From the NCBI GenBank assembly GCA_902518165.1, contig CABYFB010000001.1, forward strand, positions 170,397 through 234,396: a stretch of 64,000 bases of DNA. Direction: 5' to 3'. Positions 53,892-63,464 of the stretch are shown piece by piece. How positions within the stretch are numbered: the stretch's first letter is position 1; each line of letters starts with the position of its first letter. Made by a program: the position numbers and the translations under genes. The notes under the pieces were generated by a model, which was not told the origin of the DNA, ran no database searches, and was given only the letters and a program-made list of their open reading frames with translations. This DNA comes from an uncultured Pelagibacteraceae bacterium. GTDB lineage: Bacteria > Pseudomonadota > Alphaproteobacteria > Pelagibacterales > Pelagibacteraceae.

Positions 53892-55451
53892 TTAGTGATT
53901 AAAGTGTCTTGTTTTGGAAAATACTAAAATAGTATTTGTTTGGTTAGCAAATTTAATAATTTCTTTATCATTTTTTGAACCCGATGGTTGAATGACTGCA
54001 GAAATTCCTGCTTGTACTAATTTTTCTATACCATCCACGAACGGAAAAAATGCGTCAGATGCTGCTAAGATTTCATCACTATCGCTTATTTTCTGAAACT
54101 TTTTCATTTTGTTAATTGCTATTTTGCAACTATCTAACCTACTTGGTTGACCAGAACCTATGCCTATTGTCTTGTAATCTTTTGTAATGACTATCGCATT
54201 CGATTTTACACTTCTACATATATTAAATGCAAAAATAAGTTTGTTTAAAGTTTTATTCGTAGGTTTTAATTTAGATACGATTTTAAAATCTTTTTTAGAA
54301 AAATTTTGATTATCTGGATCTTGAACCAAAATAGAATTAAATTTATTTATAAAGTTAAATTTAAAATCTTTTTCTACTTTACTAGAATCAATTAGCCTTA
54401 GGTTTTTTTTCTTTTTTAAAAGTTTTACTGACTTTTTGTCAAATCCATTTGCAACTATTACCTCCAAAAATATTTTATTAATCTCTTTAGCTAGACTAAT
54501 ATTTAATTTAAAGTTACATGATACAATGCCACCATAGGCACTAATTGGGTCACTTTCTAAAGCTTCTTTAAAAGATTTTATTTTGTTTGGATTAATGGAA
54601 ACTCCGCAGGGATTAGTATGCTTAATTATAACTACACCTTTATTTCTTGGCAAAGTTTTGGATATACTCAGAGCCGAATAAAGATCGTTATAGTTGTTGT
54701 AACTTAGTTGTTTTCCACTGATTTGAATAATTTCCTGTTTGTTATTTTGTGAATATATTGCTGCTTTTTGATGAGGGTTTTCTCCATACCTCGTCTTCTC
54801 GACTAACTTTCCAGAAAAAATGTTCTTAATTGGGAAAATGTTTTTAGACCTTTGATTGAAATAGTTAAAAATTTTTGACTCATAATATGCAGTTTCCATA
54901 AATGCTTCCTCTGCCAATTTTTCCCTAAATTTTAAATTCGTAGACCCTCTATTCTTATCTAATTCAATAGTTAAATCTTCATACTGTTTTATGTTACTTA
55001 GGATAACTACATCATTGTAATTTTTTGCAGCGGATCTAACCATTGTTGGCCCTCCAATATCTATATTTTCAATTATATTTTCGTGATCAGAATTGCTTAA
55101 CAAAACCTTTTCAAACGGATAAAAATTTATAATAACTAAATCTATATTTTCATAATTGTTAATTTTCATTTCTTTTTGATGTTTTTTATTCTTCCTTAAA
55201 TTCAAAATCCCAGAATGAATTTTTGGATGTAATGTTTTTACTCTTCCATCTAGCAGCTCTTTTGAATTTGTAAATTTAGATACTTCTAAGCATTTAAAAC
55301 CCATACTCTTAATTTTTTTGTATGTGCCACCTGAGCTTATTATTTTGATTTTATATTTTTTTAGTAAATTTAATAATGGTCTTAAATTGGATTTATCTGA
55401 CAATGAAATTAAAGCAGTCTTAATCTTTATTGTATTTTCTCGAATGCCCAT
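53892..55451 (-). CDS. purH: Bifunctional AICAR transformylase / IMP cyclohydrolase
   Basis: Last two steps of purine synthesis. The N-terminal IMPCH domain has ALISLSDKSN, ISSGGTYKKIK and DGRVKTLHPKIHSGIL. The AICAR transformylase domain has RYGENPHQKAA, VIIKHTNPCGVS, SDAFFPFVDGIE and the IQPSGSKND C-terminus. 519 residues. The start overlaps the upstream heparinase-like gene by 25 bases; no later start is plausible. Confidence 0.98.
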   Translation of the reverse strand: MGIRENTIKIKTALISLSDKSNLRPLLNLLKKYKIKIISSGGTYKKIKSMGFKCLEVSKFTNSKELLDGRVKTLHPKIHSGILNLRKNKKHQKEMKINNYENIDLVIINFYPFEKVLLSNSDHENIIENIDIGGPTMVRSAAKNYNDVVILSNIKQYEDLTIELDKNRGSTNLKFREKLAEEAFMETAYYESKIFNYFNQRSKNIFPIKNIFSGKLVEKTRYGENPHQKAAIYSQNNKQEIIQISGKQLSYNNYNDLYSALSISKTLPRNKGVVIIKHTNPCGVSINPNKIKSFKEALESDPISAYGGIVSCNFKLNISLAKEINKIFLEVIVANGFDKKSVKLLKKKKNLRLIDSSKVEKDFKFNFINKFNSILVQDPDNQNFSKKDFKIVSKLKPTNKTLNKLIFAFNICRSVKSNAIVITKDYKTIGIGSGQPSRLDSCKIAINKMKKFQKISDSDEILAASDAFFPFVDGIEKLVQAGISAVIQPSGSKNDKEIIKFANQTNTILVFSKTRHFNH

Positions 55452-57052
55452 TTAATTTCCTGAGTTATATCTTTTATTTTGCCTGATAAACATATATTTT
55501 GGTTTTCACTAGTTACATTTTTATTACCGAAATATATACCCGATTCAATATTTATAATCTCGCAATTAGTTGAAAATTTCCATCCAGAATTTTCAATTTC
55601 AATTAGTATAGTTTTGTTATCTAGAGTTTTTGTTAATTTAACACCTGGTTCCATATGAAATCTGATATCATATTTTTTTGTTTCTAAGTTGTTTTTTGAA
55701 ATTATTTTGTCGGTTCCTATCAACTTATTTTTTTCAGCAAAATATTCTAAAGATCTTTCATATAAAATTCCAAATTTTTTTAAATAACCATTATGAGATG
55801 CTTTGATTAACCAATAGTTTTTTTCATTAACAATATTTTTGTTACTAATTTTCAAACCGTTTTCTAATGTTTGATAGTTTCCATTGTTTCTAAATGAACA
55901 ACTTGAATGATTATCAATTATAAGTGATGAATGAGCAGCAGTAGATTTTGAAATTAGATTTAATTTGTTTTTATAATCCTGAAAGTAACCAGAATTTGAA
56001 ATAAGTTTTTTATCTTTGTAGAAGAATTCAAATGAAAGAGCTCCACTTTGATAGTTGTGTGAAAAGGTTTTTGGGGGTGAATTTCCAACATCCATTGCAA
56101 GAATACAATTTTTGTTTTTTAAAATGGCATATCCTCCTATTTCATTATTTGAATTTTCAAACTTATATTTATAAAGTGAAAGATATTTATTAAATTCTTT
56201 TAAATCATTTTGATGATTCCCATTGAATAGTAAACTTTGTTCGATTTTAGAAAAAACAGAATAAGATTTTCCTAGATAGAAAATTATTTCATCAAGGTAC
56301 TCAGGTATATCATTAAAAGACTCCTTTAATAATTCTCTGACAAGAACAAAATATTTTAAATAAAAATTTAATTGCCTGATACTTCTTGTTTTTGGAAAAT
56401 ACTCATTGTCAAAAGAATTAATAATAATTTTCCTTAGTAATTCTAATCCATAATTTAAAAACTTTTCATTTGCGTATGATAACCCTGTAATTATTATTGC
56501 TATACATCCTAATAATTTATCGTTAACAGATCGAGATTTACTTATTTCATTTATTAAATGATTAACCTGTTTATTTACAGATAAATTAAATTTATTTTTA
56601 TATTTAGTATCACTTTTGTCATAAGATAATTTAGAGTTTGCAATCCAAGATATTATTCTCTTTGATAAAATATCTGTTTGCCATGTTATTGAATTATAAT
56701 TTTGATTCTTTTCAATCCATTTAATAATTATTGATTGTGTAATACTTGGGGAAGATTTTAAATCAATACTAAATAACCAATAAAAATTATTTAGTTTATT
56801 GAAGTTATTACTACTTAATAGTTCACTTCCCCAAATATTATCTTTATCTAAATCTTCAATTTTAATTTTTTTTTTATCATATTTAACCAAGCAGCTTAAA
56901 ATACTTAGACTTGGTCTATACGCAATGTTGTTTATCTCAATTTTTGAAATTTTATTATTATAAAACCTTGATTTTAAGTATAAATTTCTTATTTGATTTT
57001 TAGTGTAGTAAAAAAATTCATTTATTAAAATTAAAGAATTTTTTAAATACAT
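55427..57052 (-). CDS. Heparinase II/III-family protein
   Basis: 541 residues. N-terminal alpha/alpha toroid (RPSLSILSCLV, TWQTDILSKRIISWIANSK in parts) and a C-terminal beta-sandwich with SGALSFEFFYKDKKLISNSG and AAHSSLIIDNHSS, which match Hepar_II_III. No signal peptide. Role in most alphaproteobacteria unknown, possibly cell-envelope glycan processing. The rpe-heparinase-like-purH order is conserved in alphaproteobacteria. Confidence 0.88.
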   Translation of the reverse strand: MYLKNSLILINEFFYYTKNQIRNLYLKSRFYNNKISKIEINNIAYRPSLSILSCLVKYDKKKIKIEDLDKDNIWGSELLSSNNFNKLNNFYWLFSIDLKSSPSITQSIIIKWIEKNQNYNSITWQTDILSKRIISWIANSKLSYDKSDTKYKNKFNLSVNKQVNHLINEISKSRSVNDKLLGCIAIIITGLSYANEKFLNYGLELLRKIIINSFDNEYFPKTRSIRQLNFYLKYFVLVRELLKESFNDIPEYLDEIIFYLGKSYSVFSKIEQSLLFNGNHQNDLKEFNKYLSLYKYKFENSNNEIGGYAILKNKNCILAMDVGNSPPKTFSHNYQSGALSFEFFYKDKKLISNSGYFQDYKNKLNLISKSTAAHSSLIIDNHSSCSFRNNGNYQTLENGLKISNKNIVNEKNYWLIKASHNGYLKKFGILYERSLEYFAEKNKLIGTDKIISKNNLETKKYDIRFHMEPGVKLTKTLDNKTILIEIENSGWKFSTNCEIINIESGIYFGNKNVTSENQNICLSGKIKDITQEIKWAFEKIQ

Positions 57053-57053
57053 C

Positions 57054-57713
57054 TTACATTGATTTTAAAGTTTCTATATTTTTTTTAATATCACCATTGT
57101 TTTCTTTGAATATTGTTGTTCCAGAAACTAATATATTTGCTCCCGCTGATATAACATCTTTTGAATTAGAGAAATTTATTCCACCATCAACCTCAATATC
57201 AAATTTTATGTTTTTATCTTTTTTTATTTGATAAAGTTTTTTAATTTTTCCAATTACTTCCGGAATAAATTTTTGACCACCAAAACCGGGATATACACTC
57301 ATAATTAAAACTAAATCTATTTCTTTTAATATATTTTCAATGACACTTACTTCCGTATTTGGGTTTAAAGATATGCCTACTTTTTTCTTTAATTGTTTTA
57401 TAAGTTTAATCGACTCAATCAAATTGTCGGTTGCTTCAGGGTGAATTGTTATTATATCAGATCCTGCTTCAGCAAAATTTTTTATATATTTATGAACTGG
57501 TGAGATCATTAAATGTACATCAAATGGTAATTTTGTATAATTTCTAAGTGTTTTTATCACTGGGGGACCAATTGTAATATTGGGAACAAAATGTCCATCC
57601 ATTACATCGACATGAATTAAGTCAGCGCCACCATCTTCTAATCTTTTAATTTCTTCGCCTAATTGGCTAAAATCTGCAGAAAGTATTGAAGGCGAAATTT
57701 GTATATTTTTCAT
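57054..57713 (-). CDS. rpe: Ribulose-phosphate 3-epimerase
   Basis: TIM-barrel enzyme of the pentose phosphate pathway. IQISPSILSADFSQLGEEI, LIHVDVMDGHFVPNITIGPP (parts HVDVMDGHFVPN), SVYPGFGGQKFIPEV and DIEVDGGINFSNS hold the metal and catalytic residues. 219 residues. One base from the heparinase-like gene. Confidence 0.98.
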   Translation of the reverse strand: MKNIQISPSILSADFSQLGEEIKRLEDGGADLIHVDVMDGHFVPNITIGPPVIKTLRNYTKLPFDVHLMISPVHKYIKNFAEAGSDIITIHPEATDNLIESIKLIKQLKKKVGISLNPNTEVSVIENILKEIDLVLIMSVYPGFGGQKFIPEVIGKIKKLYQIKKDKNIKFDIEVDGGINFSNSKDVISAGANILVSGTTIFKENNGDIKKNIETLKSM

Positions 57714-57760
57714 TAATAAATTAAAACTAGTACTATCAATTTTTGAATATATTTGAATTA

Positions 57761-58096
57761 CTATTTACCAAATATTTTATAAATTTCTGCAGCTATTTCA
57801 CTTTCTAATGGAAACGATAACATTCCCATAACAGAATAACCCATTAAATAAGGCATTAAATAAAATCTAAACATATAAAAAAACCAAGCTACATAAAGTG
57901 GAACTAATGGTCCTATAATGAAACTAGGAGTTATGAATTTAAAAATTTTAATAATTGGATTTGTGTATTTTACAAATACTTTCATAAAAAAGAATTCAGA
58001 ATCTTCTTTTTGAAAAATATTCATTGCAGATCTTCCAATTAAAGTCCACATAATGATACCTAAAATGTAATCTATTACTAAAATATATAACGGCAT
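57761..58096 (-). CDS. YggT-like membrane protein
   Basis: 111 residues with about three hydrophobic segments (ILVIDYILGIIMWTLIGRSAM, FIIGPLVPLYVAWFFYMFRF, YSVMGMLSFP). The FVKYTNPIIKIFKFITPSFIIG loop resembles the (Y/F)-x-NP-x-I-x-P region of YggT/CCB3 proteins. Role uncertain. It lies between rpe and the symporter terminator. Confidence 0.65.
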   Translation of the reverse strand: MPLYILVIDYILGIIMWTLIGRSAMNIFQKEDSEFFFMKVFVKYTNPIIKIFKFITPSFIIGPLVPLYVAWFFYMFRFYLMPYLMGYSVMGMLSFPLESEIAAEIYKIFGK

Positions 58097-58103
58097 TTAT
58101 CTG

Positions 58104-58131
58104 AAAAAAATGGGGGCGGTATCCGCCCCCA
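58104..58131 (-). terminator. Rho-independent terminator of the symporter operon
   Basis: Stem TGGGGGCGG (58111-58119) / CCGCCCCCA (58123-58131), loop TAT, followed for minus-strand transcripts by a U7 tract (A run 58104-58110). It lies 12 bases after the symporter stop. Confidence 0.92.
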
Positions 58132-58142
58132 AAAAGTTTAAT

Positions 58143-59981
58143 TTAGTGTTGCTTACCAAGTATTGTCTTACCTGATGGAACACGAACTTCATCTACCATT
58201 TGCTGTGTAGCTTTATCTGGTTCTTCAGTCATTAAACTTACTACAACCATTACAACTAAACAGACCGACGCTCCGATTATACCGAAACGTAAATGGTCAA
58301 TACCTAACCAAGGTGCATTACCCATAAACTTAGGATACACATAAATTAGATAAGCCGTTCCAGATGCAAGACCTGCTATCATACCTGCTATTGCTCCTTG
58401 TCTTGTTGCTCTCTTCCACCATACACCAAGTATTAATGGGAAGAACAATCCTGACATTGCAAAGTCAAATGCCCAAGCAACTGCACCAAGGATACTAGTG
58501 ATCCTCATCGATGCAATGTATGCTCCAGCGGCACCAATAACTATTAAAAGTGCTCTAGCAACTAACAATCTTTTTCTTACATCCGCTTTGGGATCAATGA
58601 TTTTGTAATATATATCATGTGATAAAGCGTTTGCGATAGCAAGAATTAGACCATCAGCAGTTGACATCGCAGCAGCCATTCCTCCTGCAGCAACTAGTCC
58701 AGAGATTACGTATGGTAATCCAGCAACTTCAGGAGTTGCTAGTACAACTACGTCACCTCTCATAAACCATTCATTTAACTGGAGAATACCATCTCCGTTA
58801 AAGTCTGCTATGAAGGCTTGTTTTACATTAATCCAAGCATTTACCCACTCAATTTGCATAATTTCAGCAATTGGTTTTCCAATAATACCTGTTGGTAAGT
58901 TTGGATCTATTAGTGAGATTTTGGATAATGTTGCAAGCATTGGCGCTGAAGTGTAAAGCAATGCAATAAAGAATAGTGACCATGCCACTGATTTTCTTGC
59001 AGCTTTAACACTTGGAGTAGTGAAGTATCTCATTAAAATGTGCGGTAAAGAAGCTGTTCCTACCATCATACATAGTGCTAATGAAATAAACTTCCATGCA
59101 GCCATTCCACCTTCTGGCACACCCGCGTGTGACACAGCGATAGATTTTAGACCACCTGGTACACCTGCAGCTTTAATATCTGCAGCAGCATTTTTAACTA
59201 ATCCAAATTGCGATTCAAGTGCACCTAATCTAGCTACTTCCTCACCCAACATAAAGTGTGGAAAGAAACCAAATCCTGATTTGTTACTAATCCAGAATAC
59301 TGGAATTAGATAAGCAATAATCAATACTATGTATTGAGCAACCTGTGTCCAAGTTACCGCTCTCATTCCGCCTAGCATTGAACAAAGTAAAATACTTACT
59401 AGTCCAACCCAAACTCCTAATTCAAATGGAATACTTAGTGCTCTTGATGCGATTGTTCCTGTTGCGTTAATTTGAGCTGTTACATAAGTGAAAGATGCCA
59501 ATGTTAAAACAACTACGGCACAAAACCTTGCGAAGTTTCCGCCATATCTTGTTCCAATGAAATCTGGCACAGTATAACATCCAAATTTTCTTAAGTATGG
59601 TGCTAAAAGTGATGATACTAAAACGTATCCCCCAGTCCATCCGACTAAGAAAGCCATATAAGTATAACCACCAAAGTAAATACCACCAGCCATTGCAACG
59701 AATGAAGCACCTGACATCCAGTCAGCTGCAGTTGCCATTCCGTTAAATACTGTTGGTACCTGTCTTCCAGCAACATAATAAGCGTCGACCTGTACAGTTC
59801 TAGATAGATATCCAATTATGGCATATATACAAACTGTAAAGGCGACAAACAAAATACCAATTGTTTTTGCGGTCATACCTGCTTGCTCTGCTATTGCCAT
59901 CAAAATGATGAATATAAAGAAGCCCCCAGTATATGTTCCGTAAATTTTTGGTAGGTTGTCAATAAAATTGCCTTTAAACAT
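58143..59981 (-). CDS. Sodium:solute symporter (ActP/VC_2705-like)
   Basis: 612 residues, about 13 hydrophobic helices. DAYYVAGRQVPTVFNGMATAADWMSGASF (parts YYVAGRQVP, ATAADWMSGASF) and the family's Na-site region are typical of the acetate/monocarboxylate symporter group whose partner is a DUF4212 protein, here immediately upstream with one base overlap. Together with the nearby acs gene this suggests acetate uptake and activation, an inference from context. Less AT-rich than neighbours and followed by a strong terminator, features of a highly expressed transporter. Confidence 0.88.
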   Translation of the reverse strand: MFKGNFIDNLPKIYGTYTGGFFIFIILMAIAEQAGMTAKTIGILFVAFTVCIYAIIGYLSRTVQVDAYYVAGRQVPTVFNGMATAADWMSGASFVAMAGGIYFGGYTYMAFLVGWTGGYVLVSSLLAPYLRKFGCYTVPDFIGTRYGGNFARFCAVVVLTLASFTYVTAQINATGTIASRALSIPFELGVWVGLVSILLCSMLGGMRAVTWTQVAQYIVLIIAYLIPVFWISNKSGFGFFPHFMLGEEVARLGALESQFGLVKNAAADIKAAGVPGGLKSIAVSHAGVPEGGMAAWKFISLALCMMVGTASLPHILMRYFTTPSVKAARKSVAWSLFFIALLYTSAPMLATLSKISLIDPNLPTGIIGKPIAEIMQIEWVNAWINVKQAFIADFNGDGILQLNEWFMRGDVVVLATPEVAGLPYVISGLVAAGGMAAAMSTADGLILAIANALSHDIYYKIIDPKADVRKRLLVARALLIVIGAAGAYIASMRITSILGAVAWAFDFAMSGLFFPLILGVWWKRATRQGAIAGMIAGLASGTAYLIYVYPKFMGNAPWLGIDHLRFGIIGASVCLVVMVVVSLMTEEPDKATQQMVDEVRVPSGKTILGKQH

Positions 59982-60238
59982 TAATCATCCTCCTTTTCGG
60001 TAAAACCAAACTCTTCATCGATTTTTTCCTGTCTATTTGCAAACCAAAAAATTAGGACCACAAATGCAATGATGGAACCTTGCGCACACATGTAATACGC
60101 TAATGGATATCCCATAAAACTTGAAGTGTTTAGGTCAGAACCAAACATGAAGATCAGATAACCGAAAACAAACCAAATAATTAATGTAATTATCATTAAT
60201 CCTTTGGTTTTTTCCCAGTGCTTTTCTTTGTTTGACAT
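59981..60238 (-). CDS. DUF4212 small subunit of sodium:solute symporter
   Basis: 85 residues with two membrane helices (LMIITLIIWFVFGYLIFMFG in part, and IIAFVVLIFWFANRQEK), the MGYPLAYYMCAQGSII loop and an acidic C-terminus. DUF4212 proteins accompany ActP-like symporters as small subunits. AGGGAGGA-like purines (forward CCTCCCT at 60248-60254) lie 9 bases upstream of the ATG. Confidence 0.92.
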   Translation of the reverse strand: MSNKEKHWEKTKGLMIITLIIWFVFGYLIFMFGSDLNTSSFMGYPLAYYMCAQGSIIAFVVLIFWFANRQEKIDEEFGFTEKEDD

Positions 60239-60349
60239 TATTTTAATCCTCCCTATAGGTTAAAGATATAATTCATACTCATTTAATGTGATAATTAAAG
60301 GGTAAAAAATGGCATATATTTATAGTAAAAGTAGTAATATCAGTTCTAA

Positions 60350-60979
60350 ATGGGCATTAAATACAAATTAAAGCTCAAAGATTTGAAATTTGAGTATTTA
60401 AAGGAATATTTCATTCCATTCTTAAAATATTTCAAAAAAACAAAAAAAATCGAAAATTATTCTGATTTAAAAGAATTCATTCAAAAAAAATCTGCATGGG
60501 TAAGCCAAGTTACTCTATATGGATATCTTAAAACAAGAATGGGAGCAAAATATGTATTGATGTTTGAAGATGAGATATTTTTAGGATCTATTAACAAAGC
60601 TAAATGGAACATCTACTCAGTTGCTTTACAAGATCTTACATTTTATGCGATTTCTTTTTTAAAAAATATTAGAAATCAACATGATACTGAAAAAGCAAAT
60701 GAAATATATTTTCAGATTTTGGATAACGAACTTCAAAAAAATGAAATGCCAAATGAAATATATGAAAATGCAAAAAAAAAATTTATTGAGAGATATCAAA
60801 ACATTAATTGGAATGAGTACCATGAGTCATTACCTTTTAATACTAGTGCTTTATCTTTATATGAATGGTCACCAATAGCTGAAGAGTTAAAATCTTTAGA
60901 CAAAAAAATAGTTTTAAATTCTATGATCCTGAAATGGGATAATGTTAAAAAGGAATTTATAGAATTAATAAATTTTTAG
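60350..60979 (+). CDS. Conserved protein of unknown function, next to acs
   Basis: 209 residues, soluble, helical. [26 protein letters not shown] (parts), [27 protein letters not shown] ([20 protein letters not shown]), [20 protein letters not shown] (INKAKWNIY) and [13 protein letters not shown] are likely conserved blocks; I recall relatives in other alphaproteobacteria, without a function. Its position between acs and the symporter suggests a link to acetate metabolism. It is preceded by a 20-codon upstream ORF. Overlaps the acs stop by 4 bases. Confidence 0.7.
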   Translation: MGIKYKLKLKDLKFEYLKEYFIPFLKYFKKTKKIENYSDLKEFIQKKSAWVSQVTLYGYLKTRMGAKYVLMFEDEIFLGSINKAKWNIYSVALQDLTFYAISFLKNIRNQHDTEKANEIYFQILDNELQKNEMPNEIYENAKKKFIERYQNINWNEYHESLPFNTSALSLYEWSPIAEELKSLDKKIVLNSMILKWDNVKKEFIELINF

Positions 60980-62997
60980 GTATTTTTTCTATTTTCAACT
61001 AAACTTTTTACAACACTTGGATCTGCCAAAGTTGTTGTATCACCTAATTGATCATGTTCATTAGCTGCTATTTTTCTAAGTATTCTTCTCATAATTTTAC
61101 CTGATCTAGTCTTTGGAAGCCCTGGTGAAAATTGAATTAGATCTGGTGTAGCTATTGGACCAATTTGTTTTCTAACCCAAAGCTTTAAATCTCTCTCTAA
61201 ATCTAAAGTCGATTTTTCTCCCACATTTAAAGTTACATAACAATACAAGCCATTACCTTTAATATCATGAGGATATCCAACAACAGCAGCCTCAGCAACT
61301 TTTGGATGAGCAACGAAAGCACTTTCTATCTCTGCAGTTCCAAGATTATGTCCTGATACTATTATCACATCGTCTACTCTTCCTGTTATCCAATAGTATC
61401 CATCTTTATCTCTTCTACATCCATCTCCTGTAAAATATTTTCCATCAAATTGTGAAAAATAAGTATCAATAAATCTTTGATGATCACCGTAAACCGTTCG
61501 CATCTGGCCAGGCCAAGATTGTGCAATACACAAACGACCTTCTGCCTCACCTTTTAAAACTTTTCCATCTTTACTAACTATTACTGGTTTAATTCCATAA
61601 AATGGTTTTGTTGCTGAACCTGGTTTTAAATTTATAGCACCTGTTTGAGGACTGATTAATATTCCACCCGTTTCTGTTTGCCACCAAGTATCAACAATTG
61701 GGCAATTGGAATCACCAACGGTTTTATAATACCATTCCCAAGCTTCTGGATTGATTGGTTCGCCAACGGTTCCTAATAATTTCAGTGATTTTCTTGATGT
61801 TTTTTTAACAGGCTTATCACCTTCCCTCATTAAAGCTCTAATTGCTGTTGGTGCTGTATAAAAAATATTCACTTTATATTTATCAACGATCTGCCACCAT
61901 CTTGAACTGTCAGGATAAGTTGGGATGCCCTCAAAAATTATAGTTGTTGCTCCATTGGATAATGGTCCATAAATAATATAGCTATGACCAGTTACCCAAC
62001 CAATGTCAGCTGTACACCAATAAATATCTTTAGGTTTATAATTGAATATATATTGATGCGTCATCGATGCGTAAACCATATACCCTCCAGTTGTATGCAT
62101 CACCCCTTTCGGTTTTCCTGTTGATCCCGAAGTATATAAAATAAATAAGGGATCTTCTGCATTCATTTCTTCTGGTTCACATTTATTTGAAACTTTTTTT
62201 GTTAACTCGTGGTACCAAATATCTCTTCGTTCATCCCAATTTATTCTATTGCCTGTTCTTTTAACAACAACGCATTTTTTTACATTTGGGCAATTTACTA
62301 AAGCCTCATCAGCTATTGATTTTAATGGGATTATTTTTCCACCTCTTACACCTTCATCAGCTGTAATTAGATAATCAGACTCACAATCGTTTATTCTTCC
62401 AGAAATACTATCTGGAGAAAATCCTCCAAAGATTATTGAATGCACCGCTCCTATTCTTGCACATGCTAACATAGTATATGCAAGTTCTGGTATCATAGTT
62501 AAATAGATTGTTACTCTATCACCTTTCTTAACCCCTAATTCTTTAAGACCATTTGCGGCTTTAGAAACTTCTTTGTGTAATTCTTTGTACGAAATTTTCT
62601 TTTGAACTTTTGGATCATCTCCAACCCATATAATTGCAGTTTTGTCTTTATTTTTTTTTAAGTGTCTATCAATACAATTTGCCGATGCATTAAGAGTACC
62701 ATCGTAAAACCATTTTATCTTAACATCTGATTTACTATATTTAACATCTTTAATTTTTGTATACGGTTTTATCCAATTAATTCTCTTTCCTTCTTTTTTC
62801 CAGAAGCCATCATTATCTTTCATTGAAGCTTTATATTTTTTTTCGTACTGAGATTTATTTACAAGAGCTTTGCTAATCCAATCTTTCTTAGTTTTATATA
62901 TAAGTTCCTTTTCTTGTTTTAGCGATTTAGTTTTAGTCTTAAATTTTTTTTTAGAGATGATTTTTTTCTTTTTCTTTTTTACTTTTTTTTTTGGCAT
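60976..62997 (-). CDS. acs: Acetyl-CoA synthetase
   Basis: ATP-dependent activation of acetate. [22 protein letters not shown] (A3, part [11 protein letters not shown]), [10 protein letters not shown] (A5), [25 protein letters not shown] (parts [16 protein letters not shown]) and the acetylation/catalytic Lys in [12 protein letters not shown] are intact. 673 residues, about 30 longer than usual because of a Lys-rich N-terminal extension ([12 protein letters not shown] onward); family homology starts near residue 38 ([17 protein letters not shown]). No alternative start codon fits well. Confidence 0.98.
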   Translation of the reverse strand: MPKKKVKKKKKKIISKKKFKTKTKSLKQEKELIYKTKKDWISKALVNKSQYEKKYKASMKDNDGFWKKEGKRINWIKPYTKIKDVKYSKSDVKIKWFYDGTLNASANCIDRHLKKNKDKTAIIWVGDDPKVQKKISYKELHKEVSKAANGLKELGVKKGDRVTIYLTMIPELAYTMLACARIGAVHSIIFGGFSPDSISGRINDCESDYLITADEGVRGGKIIPLKSIADEALVNCPNVKKCVVVKRTGNRINWDERRDIWYHELTKKVSNKCEPEEMNAEDPLFILYTSGSTGKPKGVMHTTGGYMVYASMTHQYIFNYKPKDIYWCTADIGWVTGHSYIIYGPLSNGATTIIFEGIPTYPDSSRWWQIVDKYKVNIFYTAPTAIRALMREGDKPVKKTSRKSLKLLGTVGEPINPEAWEWYYKTVGDSNCPIVDTWWQTETGGILISPQTGAINLKPGSATKPFYGIKPVIVSKDGKVLKGEAEGRLCIAQSWPGQMRTVYGDHQRFIDTYFSQFDGKYFTGDGCRRDKDGYYWITGRVDDVIIVSGHNLGTAEIESAFVAHPKVAEAAVVGYPHDIKGNGLYCYVTLNVGEKSTLDLERDLKLWVRKQIGPIATPDLIQFSPGLPKTRSGKIMRRILRKIAANEHDQLGDTTTLADPSVVKSLVENRKNT

Positions 62998-63011
62998 GGA
63001 TTATAAATTTC

Positions 63012-63425
63012 TTAGATACTACTCATCTTCAAAATAATTTTCCAGCATTTAGTGTCGATTGGCATGACAGATAGTCTGCTTTGTTTTATTAGTGCAATAT
63101 CTTTTAAATCTTTATTTTTTTTAATGTTTTCGAGAGAAACAGGTGTTTTTAGTTTACTTTTATACTTAACTTTTACTGCTACAAATCGCTTCTCTTTATC
63201 TGTTGGGTCGATAAATGCTGTTTTAATTACCTCAACAATTCCAACGATTTCTTTACCAATATTTGAATGGTAAAAAAAACAAAGATCACCCTTCTCCATT
63301 TTTTTCAAATTATTTGCTGCTTGGTAATTTCTTACACCATCCCAATCTGCACCTCTCCTGCCAGCTTTAATTTGTTGATCTATTGACCACACATCAGGTT
63401 CTGACTTTAATAACCAATACAACAT
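63012..63425 (-). CDS. EVE-domain protein
   Basis: 137 residues forming a single PUA-like EVE domain: YWLLKSEPDVWSIDQQ, WDGVRNYQAANNLKKMEKGD, CFFYHSN, IVGIVEVIK and a DPTDKEKRFVAVKVKY block. The EVE fold can bind modified bases in DNA or RNA; the physiological role of this housekeeping branch is unclear. It lies 14 bases upstream of acs on the same strand. Confidence 0.94.
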   Translation of the reverse strand: MLYWLLKSEPDVWSIDQQIKAGRRGADWDGVRNYQAANNLKKMEKGDLCFFYHSNIGKEIVGIVEVIKTAFIDPTDKEKRFVAVKVKYKSKLKTPVSLENIKKNKDLKDIALIKQSRLSVMPIDTKCWKIILKMSSI

Positions 63426-63464
63426 TTTATTTACTTAAATATACTATAATATGCTAATCTATAA

